Positions 45,100 to 54,508 of a DNA stretch of 64,000 nt are shown piece by piece (the stretch's first letter is position 1; every line of letters begins with the position of its first letter). A program made the position numbers and the translations under genes. This stretch comes from Rhizobium lentis (GTDB lineage: Bacteria; Pseudomonadota; Alphaproteobacteria; Rhizobiales; Rhizobiaceae). A model generated the notes under the pieces. The model was not told the origin of the DNA. It saw nothing but the letters and a program-made list of their open reading frames with translations, and did not search any database. The stretch is taken from NCBI RefSeq assembly GCF_014200175.1, contig NZ_JACHBD010000005.1, positions 1 to 64,000 of the forward strand, written 5' to 3'.

Positions 45100-45580
45100 C
45101 GGGACACCTCCCAGCCAAAATGCCGGCAATCTCACGGGCCATGTCGTGAATAGTTGGAAACCGCACGATCACGCGCAGCGCGCCGTCGTCGCGGCGAGAC
45201 GCTGGCTGGCGGCAGCCAATCGTGTCACCGTTCTCTGCGTCAACGATAAGCCCGACGGAAGTTATCAGTTTACGGCGCGGAAAGTGCTCAAGCAGCTCGG
45301 CCTTGACGGCGACGTTATCGCAATCGCAGGCAGCCGCTCCGTCGGCGAGACGATCCTCGATTTCGCGAAAGTCGCCAACGCCACCTGTCTGCTGATCGGT
45401 GCCTTCAAGCACGGCTACTTCCTGAATCTCCTGCTCGGTCGCGTCACCCGCTACCTGTTGTCGCACAGCACACTTCCGATGATGATGAAAGCATTAGCCG
45501 TTGGCTGCCGTCACTTGACGACATGGCACGAGCCGCTTGACCGGCTGCTCGCCATCGTCGACACATTGATCCATTCGTAA
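45100..45580 (+). pseudogene. Universal stress protein (UspA) remnant
   Basis: The C-terminal half of a two-domain UspA protein remains: HAQRAVVAARRWLAAANRVT, LGLDGDVIAIAGSR, VANATCLLIGAFKHGYFLNL and LLSHSTLPMMMK. The N-terminal half is missing. The original end should read MMMKH and stop (ATGATGATGAAGCATTAG), but an extra A (GAAAGCATTAG) shifts the frame, adding about 30 unrelated residues. The ATP-binding G-x-G-S-type loop is partly kept, but the gene is not expected to work. Confidence 0.7.
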
Positions 45581-45946
45581 ACGGACGTAATGGACGGCCT
45601 TACACAACTTCATTCTCTAGGCTGAGACCGGACGATGAGGCGACTGCTTTCGGCAGAAGCCTACTCCTCTACGTGTTCCAGGGTACGGAATCCCCCCGCA
45701 CATTGGATGAGCGCCCGCGGCACGATGATCCCTGGTATGCCGCCAAGCGCGGCGGGACAACGAACGTGCTCGAGGGCCATAAAAGTGTAAAGGTGCGGGA
45801 TAGGGGAACGGCGGCGACCGCGGCCGATACGTCTTGTCGATCACGAATTCGTGTTCGTGCCGTGCGTAACAGAAGACCTTGCCGGATCGAATGGAGGATT
45901 ACGCGGCCGATGACCGGCACGCGGAAGGTCCAAGAGGAGATCATCT
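45581..45946. other. Promoter-side region of the bufferin operon, no gene seen
   Basis: Short frames on both strands (for example 45673-46035 plus) overlap the next gene and lack family features. An AGGAG site at 45935-45940 serves the DUF2282 gene. No ECF-sigma-type promoter could be read with confidence, though such control is known for some of these operons. Confidence 0.35.
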
Positions 45947-46234
45947 ATGAACCGTTCAACGCTCACCCTCACCCTCGCCGGCTCGCTCGCCACCGCTCTT
46001 GCATCCGTTGCCTTCGCTGCACCGTTGCCGGCTGAGAAAATGGTTGGCAACGAGAAATGCTATGGCATCGCCCTCAAGGGGCAGAACGACTGCGCAGCAG
46101 GTCCCGGCACGACCTGCGCCGGCACCTCGACGATGGACTACCAGGGCAATTCCTGGAAGGCCGTGCCGGCCGGTACCTGCACCAGCATGAATGTCGACGG
46201 TCACATGGGCAAGCTGGAACCGATCAAGGGTTGA
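45947..46234 (+). CDS. bufA: Bufferin-type metallophore precursor (DUF2282, BufA1-like)
   Basis: A 95-residue protein with a Sec signal peptide ending VAFA (cleavage before APLPAE). The mature part has four cysteines: [26 protein letters not shown] and AGTCTSM, the DUF2282 pattern. In bufferins some cysteines are converted to thiooxazoles by the DUF692 partner, giving a copper-binding peptide that protects the periplasm. The full partner set follows (DUF692, DUF2063, DoxX), supporting the call. An AGGAG ribosome site precedes the ATG. Confidence 0.87.
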   Translation: MNRSTLTLTLAGSLATALASVAFAAPLPAEKMVGNEKCYGIALKGQNDCAAGPGTTCAGTSTMDYQGNSWKAVPAGTCTSMNVDGHMGKLEPIKG

Positions 46235-46298
46235 TCCCAAAGTTGGGGCCCGGGCGACCGGGCCTCCGCACTGCCTGAAAAAACCGGGGAGAACCGCG

Positions 46299-47186
46299 AT
46301 GTCCGCTTCAAAAGTCCCAGCTGCCGCCTTGCCCGCGCGCGCCGGTCTCGGGCTTAACCCCGAGCACTACGAGACCATTCTGGCTAATCGGCCGGACGTC
46401 GGCTTCTTTGAGGTGCATGCCGAGAACTACATGGGTGCAGGCGGGCCGCCGCACCGCTATCTTGAAGCCGTCACAGAACTCTATCCGCTTTCGTTGCACG
46501 GTGTCGGCTTGTCGATTGGCGCGGCACGCGGTCTCGACAAGGCGCATCTGAAGCGGCTGCGGAACTTGATCGATCGCCACCGTCCGCAGAGTTTCTCCGA
46601 ACATCTTGCCTGGTCCACGCACGAGACAGGGTTTCTCAACGACTTGTTGCCGCTTCCCTATACACCGGAAACCTTGGCGCGTGTCATCGAACATGTGGAC
46701 GAAACGCAGCAGGCGCTCGGGCGACGGTTGCTGCTCGAAAACCCGTCGACCTACTTGCTGTTTGCTGACAGCACGATCGATGAGGTGGACTTTCTCGCGA
46801 TGATTGCGAAGCGGACCGCCTGTGGTCTTCTGCTCGACGTCAACAACGTGATGGTTTCGGCGGTAAATCACCGGCTCGATGCCACTACCTATATCGACCG
46901 ATTCCCAGTCGAGTTGGTCGGCGAGATCCACCTCGCCGGCTACGACGAGACCATCGATGACGCCGGCGACCGCTTGCTGATCGACGCCCATGGTACGGCG
47001 GTGAAGAGTGATGTGGTCGCGCTCTACGAATACACACTTGCGCGCAGCGGGCCGCTGCCAACGTTGATTGAATGGGACAACGATGTCCCGGATTTCGCGA
47101 CGTTGCAGGTGGAGGCGGCACGCGCGGATGAAATGCTCGCCACCGAAGCGCTCCGCCGCAAAGGGCGGCAGATACAGGCGGCATGA
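46299..47186 (+). CDS. bufB: DUF692 multinuclear iron enzyme (BufB/MbnB family)
   Basis: A 295-residue TIM-barrel enzyme; ATG 46299 is chosen for GGGGAGA upstream. Metal-ligand motifs of the family are all visible: [57 protein letters not shown] and IEWDNDVP. Iron-dependent members oxidise cysteine residues of a precursor peptide using O2. Here the substrate should be the DUF2282 peptide encoded just upstream. It overlaps the next gene by 4 bases. Confidence 0.9.
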   Translation: MSASKVPAAALPARAGLGLNPEHYETILANRPDVGFFEVHAENYMGAGGPPHRYLEAVTELYPLSLHGVGLSIGAARGLDKAHLKRLRNLIDRHRPQSFSEHLAWSTHETGFLNDLLPLPYTPETLARVIEHVDETQQALGRRLLLENPSTYLLFADSTIDEVDFLAMIAKRTACGLLLDVNNVMVSAVNHRLDATTYIDRFPVELVGEIHLAGYDETIDDAGDRLLIDAHGTAVKSDVVALYEYTLARSGPLPTLIEWDNDVPDFATLQVEAARADEMLATEALRRKGRQIQAA

Positions 47187-47965
47187 CGATGGACTTCGCC
47201 ACCTGCCAGAACGCCTTTGCCGGCGCATTGCTGCACGCCGACCAACCGGTACCCGACGGTATCACCACCGCGCGCGGTGGAGCCGATGCAGCGCGGTTCG
47301 CCGTCTACCGCAACAATGTCTTCGTTGGACTGACAAAAGCGCTGGCACGGCACTTTCCGGTGACGGAGCGCCTTGTTGGCACGGAATTCTTCATGGCCAT
47401 GGCGAGGGCCTATGCCCAGGACCACAAGCCGGCCTCACCGCTGATGATCGAATATGGCGGCGATTTCCCGGATTTCATTGCGAGCTTTCGACCAGCGCGG
47501 GAACTTGCCTACCTGCCCGATGTCGCGCGAATGGAGGCCGCTTGGATGCGGGCCTACCATGCGGCGGACGCATTGCCGCTCGACTTCGCGGTCCTCGCAG
47601 CCGCGACGCCCGAGATGCTTGCGAACTTGCGGCTCGTTGCACACCCCTCGGCGGGTTTGATTCAGTCGGACTATCCCATTGGTTCCATCTGGAGCGCGCA
47701 TCAGCAGGAGATGGTAACGCCGGTCGCGGACTGGCAACCGGAAACCGTGTTGGTTTTGCGGCCGGAGATGACCGTCGATGTTCATATCCTTCCGCCGCAG
47801 GACGCAATCTTTGCAACGTCGTTGTTCAACGACTCAACTCTCAGCGTGGCCGCCGAGGCGGCATTTGCCGCCAGCCCCGAATTCGATTTCGGGGCGGCGC
47901 TGCTGGGTCTTGTCAGTCTCGGCGCATTCAGTGCCCTCCATCAGGATGAAGGAAACGTCCCATGA
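47183..47965 (+). CDS. bufC: DUF2063 partner protein (BufC-like)
   Basis: A 260-residue protein with the DUF2063 N-terminal helical domain ([50 protein letters not shown]). This family forms a complex with the DUF692 enzyme and helps bind the precursor peptide. It overlaps bufB and bufD by 4 bases each, so the three should be made in fixed ratio. Confidence 0.88.
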   Translation: MTMDFATCQNAFAGALLHADQPVPDGITTARGGADAARFAVYRNNVFVGLTKALARHFPVTERLVGTEFFMAMARAYAQDHKPASPLMIEYGGDFPDFIASFRPARELAYLPDVARMEAAWMRAYHAADALPLDFAVLAAATPEMLANLRLVAHPSAGLIQSDYPIGSIWSAHQQEMVTPVADWQPETVLVLRPEMTVDVHILPPQDAIFATSLFNDSTLSVAAEAAFAASPEFDFGAALLGLVSLGAFSALHQDEGNVP

Positions 47966-48459
47966 AGACCGAAGCAGCCCCCTCACATGGCCCTGGCGCA
48001 AGCCTTGCCGCCCTGATCACACGTGCCGAAGGTCTACTCGCCTCGATTCCCCAAGCGCTGCCGCTGCTGGCACTGCGTTTCGCGCTCGCGGTTCCCTTCT
48101 TCAAGTCGGGATTGACAAAATGGGATGGGTTCCTGACGCTTTCGCCGGGTGCGAGATTTCTGTTCGAGCAAGAGTTCAAATTCCATGTCTTCGGCAGCGA
48201 GATCCCCTATCCGTTTCCACTGGCCATGGCGACGGCGGCCGGGATTGGAGAACTGATCCTGCCGATCTTGTTGATCCTTGGCTTGGCGACACGCTTCGCG
48301 GCGCTCGGCTTGCTGGTGATGACGGCAATCATCCAGCTCACTATCCCGGATGGCTGGGCGAATTTCCACCTGCCATGGGCGGCGATGGCGCTGGCATTGG
48401 TCGTGTTCGGCGGGGGCAGAATCGCGATTGATCCGCTTGTCATGCCAGGCCGCAATTGA
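47962..48459 (+). CDS. bufD: DoxX-family membrane protein (BufD-like)
   Basis: A 165-residue membrane protein with four hydrophobic helices and the DoxX core FALAVPFFKSGLTKW and LPILLILGLATRFAALGLL. It is the usual fourth gene of bufferin operons. Its role (electron transfer or export of the modified peptide) is not settled. No terminator is visible in the following 150 bases. Confidence 0.87.
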   Translation: MKTEAAPSHGPGASLAALITRAEGLLASIPQALPLLALRFALAVPFFKSGLTKWDGFLTLSPGARFLFEQEFKFHVFGSEIPYPFPLAMATAAGIGELILPILLILGLATRFAALGLLVMTAIIQLTIPDGWANFHLPWAAMALALVVFGGGRIAIDPLVMPGRN

Positions 48460-48613
48460 CGCACGGTCGCTTGCCGCCGCTCGCTCAACCCGTTCGGGAG
48501 AATCAAATTTGATGAGACGCGGTGTAAGAGCGCCGTTGCCGCATTGCAAGCATCGGCGCGGCGCCCCTGGCGGCGTTCACCGATTGTTTTGGAGATTTCG
48601 CTGAATTCGGTGT

Positions 48614-49183
48614 TTACCGTGCCTTCCGAAGGATGAGCTGGCCTTCCGGCGAGAGTGTGCGTTCGTAACGCGGCAGGTTATCGATCGCAATGCCCCCAGC
48701 TTGGATAGACGCAAGGGTGCTATCCGGAGTTTGAGCGTCCGCCGGCACAGCACGGGGGGCGAAAAATTGTGCTGGTTCCTTGCCGGGTGCGCTCAGGACC
48801 AAAGCTGAGCCCATTCGTGCACCGCTTATGTCGTTACGCATCCGTTCATTCGCCGAAAGTATCGCCTTTTGCAGGCTTTCCATTTCCTGACGGATAGCGG
48901 CGAGTTCGTCGGCCTTGGCGTTGCTCGCGATCTTGTCCGACTGCTTTTCCATTTGTCCTCTAAGGGCATCGATCGACCGCTTAAGCGCGGCGACGGTCTC
49001 GCGGCTCTCGCGAACATCCGCTGAGTTCTTGGCCGTATAGATGAGAACGCCAGCATTCACAGGCAAGAGCATGAGCAGCAGACCAACGAGCAGCGGGTTT
49101 CTGGAGGCTTTCGGCTCAATTGCTCGCGTATTGCTTGGTCTCGCGCCGCCTGCTTCGCCTTCGATGCTCGGGATGCTGGTCAT
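48614..49183 (-). CDS. Coiled-coil inner-membrane protein at the tail of the Tad locus
   Basis: A 189-residue protein starting at 49183 (MTSIPSIEGEA), with GGGAGGAG 8 bases upstream. One membrane helix (PLLVGLLLMLLPVNAGVLIY, about residues 30-50) is followed by a coiled coil (ALKRSIDALRGQMEKQSDKI, ELAAIRQEMESLQKAILSAN) and a C-terminal periplasmic part ending LSPEGQLILRKAR. It is the last gene of the minus-strand Tad series, right after the AAA+ gene. No family was recognised. A scaffold or pilus-envelope role is possible. Confidence 0.7.
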   Translation of the reverse strand: MTSIPSIEGEAGGARPSNTRAIEPKASRNPLLVGLLLMLLPVNAGVLIYTAKNSADVRESRETVAALKRSIDALRGQMEKQSDKIASNAKADELAAIRQEMESLQKAILSANERMRNDISGARMGSALVLSAPGKEPAQFFAPRAVPADAQTPDSTLASIQAGGIAIDNLPRYERTLSPEGQLILRKAR

Positions 49184-49247
49184 TCGTTTACTCCTCCCGT
49201 AAGTCGTTAATTGGATCGATTCAGGCACCGTGCTCAGTGCCAAGCAA

Positions 49248-50552
49248 TCATTCCGACGTGAATACGCCTTCCCAGGCCCGTTCGAGCATATCGAGCGACG
49301 CGATTCTCGCTATGTCATTGAACTCGCAGTAAGAACTGACGAAATCCAAAAGATATTTCGGATGATAGCAAGACGCTAGCACATCGTCTTTATATTTGCG
49401 ATCGTAGAACAGGTGCAGATCTGGTTCACAAACAGCCAATCCCGTGCCGCTCGCATATGATTTGAAAATTCTGATATATTCGTCGCGCGACGGAGTGTTG
49501 ACAAATATCTTGTATTTGAAGCGCCGCAGGCCGGCCTCGTCGGAAAGGTCCTTCGGTGCGATATTCGTCGAAAATACGACCAGCTCGTCAAAGGGAACCC
49601 TGAATTTCTTGCCGGTGTGGAGCGTCAGGAAGTCGTATCCGCGCTCGAGCGGGACGATCCAGCGGTTGATAAGCGCCTGCGGCGCCACTTGCTGGCGCCC
49701 GAAGTCGTCGATGATGAAAACGCCGCCGGACGCCTTCAAGTGTATGGGCGCTTCGTAAACATTTGGTCCCGCGTTGAAAGTGAGATCGAGCTGATCGAGG
49801 GTCAATTCCCCGCCTGTCTTGATCACCGGACGGCGGCATTCAATCCATCGTTGATCCGCTTTCGGATGGGATTCTGTGTCAGCCTCCGATACGGGGTGAT
49901 GCACTGCTTCATCATAGAAACTGATGACATGGCCGCCGACCTCGATGGCATAGGGCACCCAGATGGTTTGGCGAAACAGTTGCGACGTCCGCTCGGCGAT
50001 GCTCGTCTTTCCGTTGCCGGGTGGCCCGTAAAGCAGGATCGAGCGCCCTGAGTTCAGGGCCGGGCCGAGCTTCTCGACCAAGGTATTTGAGAGCACCAGC
50101 CCGTCAAGGCTCGCCGTCAGCCGCTCCGGGGTCACGCGCTCGGAATGGATGGACTGCAAACCCACTTGCCGGCAGAATGCGTCCAGCGACACCGGCGCCG
50201 GCCCAACATATTGGCTTTGACGCGACGCGGCGTGGGCATATTCGAACCCCTTCATTGACAGCGCATATCGAACATCGGATCTCACATCCTCACCAGCCAA
50301 GCCGCGAGCCTCGAGGTAAGCGAGTTTCACGAGTTCCTTGATCAGGACATTGACGATCACTTTTGGCAATTTCATGCGCTCCGCGAGATGAGATGCCGTG
50401 GTTGTATCCTGCTCGGCCGCACATTTTGCGGCCAGCCGGAGCAGGAACGACGGATCCAACCCTGATTGTTCTACGCTTGCCGGTGTCGCTGGCATACGCG
50501 GGTCAAGGGAAATGATGGTATCGTTACGATTGTCTTCGAGCGAATACTGCAT
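49248..50552 (-). CDS. AAA+ ATPase associated with the Tad locus
   Basis: A 434-residue protein. The N-terminal 130 residues contain a winged-helix-like segment (HLAERMKLPKVIVNVLIKEL); the AAA+ core has Walker A LLYGPPGNGKTSIAERT near 174-190, Walker B GGVFIIDDFGRQQV near 278, sensor-1 VVFSTNIAPKDL near 335 and arginine-finger-like LRRFKYKI. It is not a TadA secretion ATPase, which is present separately. Its place between tadC and a coiled-coil membrane protein, in the same direction, suggests a pilus-linked chaperone or assembly regulator. The function is unknown. Confidence 0.8.
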   Translation of the reverse strand: MQYSLEDNRNDTIISLDPRMPATPASVEQSGLDPSFLLRLAAKCAAEQDTTTASHLAERMKLPKVIVNVLIKELVKLAYLEARGLAGEDVRSDVRYALSMKGFEYAHAASRQSQYVGPAPVSLDAFCRQVGLQSIHSERVTPERLTASLDGLVLSNTLVEKLGPALNSGRSILLYGPPGNGKTSIAERTSQLFRQTIWVPYAIEVGGHVISFYDEAVHHPVSEADTESHPKADQRWIECRRPVIKTGGELTLDQLDLTFNAGPNVYEAPIHLKASGGVFIIDDFGRQQVAPQALINRWIVPLERGYDFLTLHTGKKFRVPFDELVVFSTNIAPKDLSDEAGLRRFKYKIFVNTPSRDEYIRIFKSYASGTGLAVCEPDLHLFYDRKYKDDVLASCYHPKYLLDFVSSYCEFNDIARIASLDMLERAWEGVFTSE

Positions 50553-50567
50553 GGGACCTCGCTTGGC

Positions 50568-51512
50568 TCAACCGCCGGGTTTCATGCCGACGAGAAGACT
50601 GACGACACGCATAATAATGGGAACGAGAACGATGAGGAGGCTTACCGGAAAAAGGAACCCGCCGAGCGGCAGCAGCATCTTGACAGGCAGAGCGTTCGCC
50701 TTTTCCTCCGCGCGAACCACACGCAGATCGCGCATTTCGTTGCTGTAGACCCGCAGCGTCTGCGTGACGCTGGTCCCTAGCTCCTCCGATTGGCGGAACA
50801 GAACGGAAAGGGCCCGGGCCTCGTCGATCCTCAGGCGGGTGGCAAGATTGGCGAGCGCTTCGCGTAATCGCCGGCCGCCCCGCACTTCGAGCATCATGAT
50901 AGACAGATGCAGGCCGAAGTCCTGCTGTTTGTCGACGAATTCGCGAGCAACCCGGTTTGCCGCTGCCTCGATGCTCATGCCCGCATCGAGGCAGACGATC
51001 AGCATATCCATGAAGTCGGGAAAGAGGCGGCGGTACTCCCTCTCCTTTGCGGCGCCACGCCGGTCGATATAGATGTTGACGAGAATAAAGGTCGCGCCCG
51101 CAGCAAACATGGCAATGATCAGGACCGCCATCTGCGACATGGCTGGCGCGATCCGGTTTGCGGCCCAGACCGCGGCGACGAGCATGCCGATACAGATCAC
51201 CGCGCGAACGACCTGGAAGGTGGTGACGGCGCCGGCAGCGAAATACCCCGCCCGGATCAATCGGTTTTGGGTGGAGTTCACATTCGTGTCACGTCGCGTA
51301 ATCTCGAAATAGCGACGGATCAGGCGGTTTTCCGCCTCACCGAGATCGGCAATCGTCGTATCGCCGAGTTGGAACTCCTCGCCGGCCGCCGCCGAGCTCT
51401 TCGACACCCGAACCGAGACCTCGCGCTGTCGAAAAAACAGTTCCGAGGCTGCTGCAGTAAAGATCAGGACCGCAAAGAAGACGATGAGGTAAATTCCATA
51501 CTCACTCGACAT
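50568..51512 (-). CDS. tadC: TadC inner-membrane platform protein
   Basis: A 314-residue protein of the GspF-like (T2SSF) family starting at 51512 (MSSEYGIYL). The cytoplasmic core shows LFPDFMDMLIVCLDAGMSIEAA and EELGTSVTQTLRVYSNEMRDLR, with membrane helices at both ends. With TadB it forms the platform on which TadA works. The start is 7 bases after the tadB stop. Confidence 0.93.
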   Translation of the reverse strand: MSSEYGIYLIVFFAVLIFTAAASELFFRQREVSVRVSKSSAAAGEEFQLGDTTIADLGEAENRLIRRYFEITRRDTNVNSTQNRLIRAGYFAAGAVTTFQVVRAVICIGMLVAAVWAANRIAPAMSQMAVLIIAMFAAGATFILVNIYIDRRGAAKEREYRRLFPDFMDMLIVCLDAGMSIEAAANRVAREFVDKQQDFGLHLSIMMLEVRGGRRLREALANLATRLRIDEARALSVLFRQSEELGTSVTQTLRVYSNEMRDLRVVRAEEKANALPVKMLLPLGGFLFPVSLLIVLVPIIMRVVSLLVGMKPGG

Positions 51513-51519
51513 GACCGCC

Positions 51520-52473
51520 TCAGTACTCGAAGTTGACCATCTTGTAGAGAATGACATTCCCGATCGCCATGACGGCCAGGAGCACGCTCACCACGGCGGT
51601 TCCGTAGCCGCTATCCCAGAGGGGATCGAAGTAGGTCGGCGACAAAGCCTTGATCATCGCATAGAGCAGAAAGGGATAGGCCGACATGAAGATCGCCGTG
51701 ATGCGTCCTTCCGAAGAAATCGCCCTGACCTTTGCCTTCAGCATTGACCGGCCTCGCAGCGTCTTCGAAAGGTTCTGCAAGATCTCGACCAGATTTCCGC
51801 CGGTTCCCGCCTGGACGCTCAACGATATCGCAAGCAGATTCAGATCCTCGACGCCGACCCGGCCCGCCAGGTTGAGAAGGGCATCGTCCAGCGTCACGCC
51901 GTAGGTGAGTTCATCGGAGAGGAGGCCGAATTCGGTGCCGATCGGATCCGGCATCTCGCGAGCCACCAGAGCAATCGCCGCCGGCAGCGGATGGCCGGCG
52001 GCCAAGCTGCGATTGGCGACATCGAGCGCTTCAGGAAGCTTCAGCTCGAATTTCTTCATGCGGCGCGCCCGGGCGCGCCAAACAACGAGAGCTGGGACGA
52101 GGAGGCAGATCAGGAGAAAGATAGGTATTCTAAACAGAGTGCTCGGCACGAGGAACTGAACGACCAGCCACGTCACAAGTGCGCCGGCGATCGCGAAGAG
52201 AGCAAATCGCCTGGCATCGAACTTGATCCCCGACTGGGCGTAGAACTGCAGCAGCCGCCGCATCATGGGGGTTTGCCGCCAACTGCCGGCGACACCGCGC
52301 TCCTTGAGCATATCGCTATAGGTCTTGCGATGATCATCGCTGAGCTCGAGCAAGCTCAGCCGATGGTTCACAGCGCGGTGGCGTTCGGATGTCTTGAAGT
52401 AGCCGCGCATGATCGCTTCGACAGCGACAAGGGCCGCGGTGAAAACAGCGGCGTAAACGAGAGTCAGGGTCAT
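51520..52473 (-). CDS. tadB: TadB inner-membrane platform protein
   Basis: A 317-residue GspF-like protein with an N-terminal helix, two central helices (FALFAIAGALVTWLVVQFLV, IPIFLLICLLVPALVVW) and the core LPEALDVANRSLAAGHPLPA and LSVQAGTGGNLVEILQNLSK. It overlaps tadA by 4 bases. It pairs with TadC. Confidence 0.93.
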   Translation of the reverse strand: MTLTLVYAAVFTAALVAVEAIMRGYFKTSERHRAVNHRLSLLELSDDHRKTYSDMLKERGVAGSWRQTPMMRRLLQFYAQSGIKFDARRFALFAIAGALVTWLVVQFLVPSTLFRIPIFLLICLLVPALVVWRARARRMKKFELKLPEALDVANRSLAAGHPLPAAIALVAREMPDPIGTEFGLLSDELTYGVTLDDALLNLAGRVGVEDLNLLAISLSVQAGTGGNLVEILQNLSKTLRGRSMLKAKVRAISSEGRITAIFMSAYPFLLYAMIKALSPTYFDPLWDSGYGTAVVSVLLAVMAIGNVILYKMVNFEY

Positions 52474-53930
52474 TGAACAGGTCCCGTTTGCAGCGGTTTA
52501 CCGGGATCAAAAATCGCCACGGGGATCTCGATCCCGAGTTCGGCAAATTCCTCGACGAACCGCGGCCGGATGCCGGTGGCGCGGAATTCTCCATGGATCC
52601 GCCCGCCTTCGTCGGTGCCGAGCTTCTTGAATTTCATAATCTCCTGCATCTGCACGACTTCGCCCTCCATGCCGGTGATCTCGGAAATCGAGACAACTTT
52701 GCGGCTACCGTCGCTCAGGCGCTGGACCTGCACGATGATGGTGATGGCGGACGAGATCTGCGAGCGAATGCTCAATTGCGACATCGGCATCCCGGCCATG
52801 CCGACCATCTGCTCAAGCCGGCCGACGGCGTCGCGCGGCGTGTTGGCGTGAATAGTCGTCATCGACCCCTCGTGACCGGTATTCATCGCCTGCAGCATGT
52901 CGAATGCCTCGTCGCCGCGGACTTCGCCGACGATGATGCGGTCCGGACGCATGCGAAGGGCGTTTTTCAAAAGTTCGCGTTGACGGATCTCGTTGCGTCC
53001 GTCGAGCGTCGGCGGCCGGGTTTCCAAACGCCCGACATGGGGCTGCTGCAGTTGAAGCTCGGCCGCATCCTCGATGGTGATTAGGCGCTCCTTTGGAGAA
53101 ATCTGCGACGAGAGAGCGTTGAGCAAGGTCGTCTTGCCGGAACCGGTGCCGCCTGAAATGACCATGGACACCTTGCCCTTGACCGCGGCGCTGAGAAGGA
53201 TGCGCATCGCATCGGCCATTGCGCCATATTGCACGAGGCGCTCCAATGTCAGCGGCTTGCGGGTGAATTTGCGAATGGAAACGAGCGGCCCATCGACTGA
53301 GATCGGCCTGATGGCGACGTTGACACGTGAGCCATCCTTGAGGCGGGCGTCAACCATCGGCGTTGATTCGTCGACGCGGCGGCCGACTGCCGAGACGATC
53401 TTGTTGATCACCCGAAGGAGATGGTCCTCGTCCTTGAACCGCACGGCGGTGCTCTCGAGCTTGCCGCTCCGCTCGACATAGACGCTGCTGTAACCGTTGA
53501 TGAGAATATCTGCGATCGTCTCGTCGGCCAGTAGCGGCTCGATCGGTCCGAGCCCCAGCATCTCGTCGGTGATATCACGGATCAGATCATTGATTTCCTT
53601 CGCATTCAGCGGAAAGTTGTTGCTTCGGATATAGTCCTTGACCAGCGGCCGGATTTCAGTGGCGATCTCCTCATTGTCGAGCGTGTCGAGGATCCCGAGG
53701 TTGATGCGATCGAGCAGGTAGCGGTGCAGATTCACCCGCTCGGAAACCATGTCCGCCCCGAGCGAAGCCTCGTCGCCACTCGCCGCGGCGCTGTCAGGAA
53801 CCGGTTGGGCGGGCATGTTTTGGATTGCGCCGACTAGAGACAGGTCGGCCGTCTCCAGACGTTCCTGGCTTTCAGGCTCCTGCTGATGCTTGTAGAAACG
53901 CCCCATGATGCCGTTCGCCATGCTCCCCAC
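52470..53930 (-). CDS. tadA: TadA/CpaF secretion ATPase
   Basis: A 486-residue hexameric ATPase of the VirB11-like superfamily. Walker A is [16 protein letters not shown] near residues 256-271, the Asp box [12 protein letters not shown] follows, and the His box is [18 protein letters not shown] near 360. The N-terminal region (residues 1-60) is variable. It drives Flp pilus extension and retraction. MANGIM at 53921 is an alternative start. It is 5 bases after an L,D-transpeptidase gene. Confidence 0.95.
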   Translation of the reverse strand: MGSMANGIMGRFYKHQQEPESQERLETADLSLVGAIQNMPAQPVPDSAAASGDEASLGADMVSERVNLHRYLLDRINLGILDTLDNEEIATEIRPLVKDYIRSNNFPLNAKEINDLIRDITDEMLGLGPIEPLLADETIADILINGYSSVYVERSGKLESTAVRFKDEDHLLRVINKIVSAVGRRVDESTPMVDARLKDGSRVNVAIRPISVDGPLVSIRKFTRKPLTLERLVQYGAMADAMRILLSAAVKGKVSMVISGGTGSGKTTLLNALSSQISPKERLITIEDAAELQLQQPHVGRLETRPPTLDGRNEIRQRELLKNALRMRPDRIIVGEVRGDEAFDMLQAMNTGHEGSMTTIHANTPRDAVGRLEQMVGMAGMPMSQLSIRSQISSAITIIVQVQRLSDGSRKVVSISEITGMEGEVVQMQEIMKFKKLGTDEGGRIHGEFRATGIRPRFVEEFAELGIEIPVAIFDPGKPLQTGPVQ

Positions 53931-53935
53931 TCCTA

Positions 53936-54508
53936 CTATTTTACAATGACCGTGGAACCGACTTTCACCCTCTCATAGAGATCGATGACGTCGGCATTGC
54001 TCATGCGAAAACAGCCCGATGAGGCGAAATCGCCGACCGTCGACTGCTCGTTGGTTCCGTGAACGCGGTAGAGCGTGTCAGTCCCGCCCTTGTAGAGATA
54101 GATCCCGCGAGCGCCCAATGGATTGAGCGGCCCGGCAGGGACGATGTCCGGAAGTCCCGCTGCGCGCGCCTTCATCTCGGCGGGCGGGCGCCAGTCAGGC
54201 CACTCAGCCTTGCGTCCAACCTTGACGGTGCCGCTCCAGCGAAAGCCGTCTCGTCCGACGCCGATCTTGTAGCGGATCGCGCGTCCCGGGGAGATGACGA
54301 GATCCAGCGTACGGTTCGCGGTGATGATGACGATTGTTCCGGGTGCGTAGTTCTGTTCGATCGCCACCATGGCGCTTGTCGTCGGCCCAAGGCTTCGTGG
54401 CACAAGCCCGGCTGCCGTGGCATCCCCGGCAGCCGCCAAAATTGCCAAAACTACAAGGCCGACATGGACGGCGCAGGACCTTATGCGCCCGCTGTCGATC
54501 GCCTTCAT
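53936..54508 (-). CDS. L,D-transpeptidase (YkuD family) inside the Tad locus
   Basis: A 190-residue secreted protein (signal peptide VLAILAAAGDATAAG) with the YkuD catalytic block: YRVHGTNEQSTVGDFASSGCFRMS near residues 147-170 in two halves, holding the His and the catalytic Cys. Enzymes of this type make 3-3 or lipoprotein cross-links in peptidoglycan. It overlaps cpaE by 4 bases and leads into tadA, so it is an integral gene of the pilus operon. Its likely job is to remodel the wall where the pilus machine passes; this is inference. Confidence 0.9.
   Translation of the reverse strand: MKAIDSGRIRSCAVHVGLVVLAILAAAGDATAAGLVPRSLGPTTSAMVAIEQNYAPGTIVIITANRTLDLVISPGRAIRYKIGVGRDGFRWSGTVKVGRKAEWPDWRPPAEMKARAAGLPDIVPAGPLNPLGARGIYLYKGGTDTLYRVHGTNEQSTVGDFASSGCFRMSNADVIDLYERVKVGSTVIVK

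Noticed and set aside
45023..45466. 147-codon minus-strand frame opposite the UspA remnant
   Set aside because: The plus strand carries clear UspA motifs; the minus frame has none.
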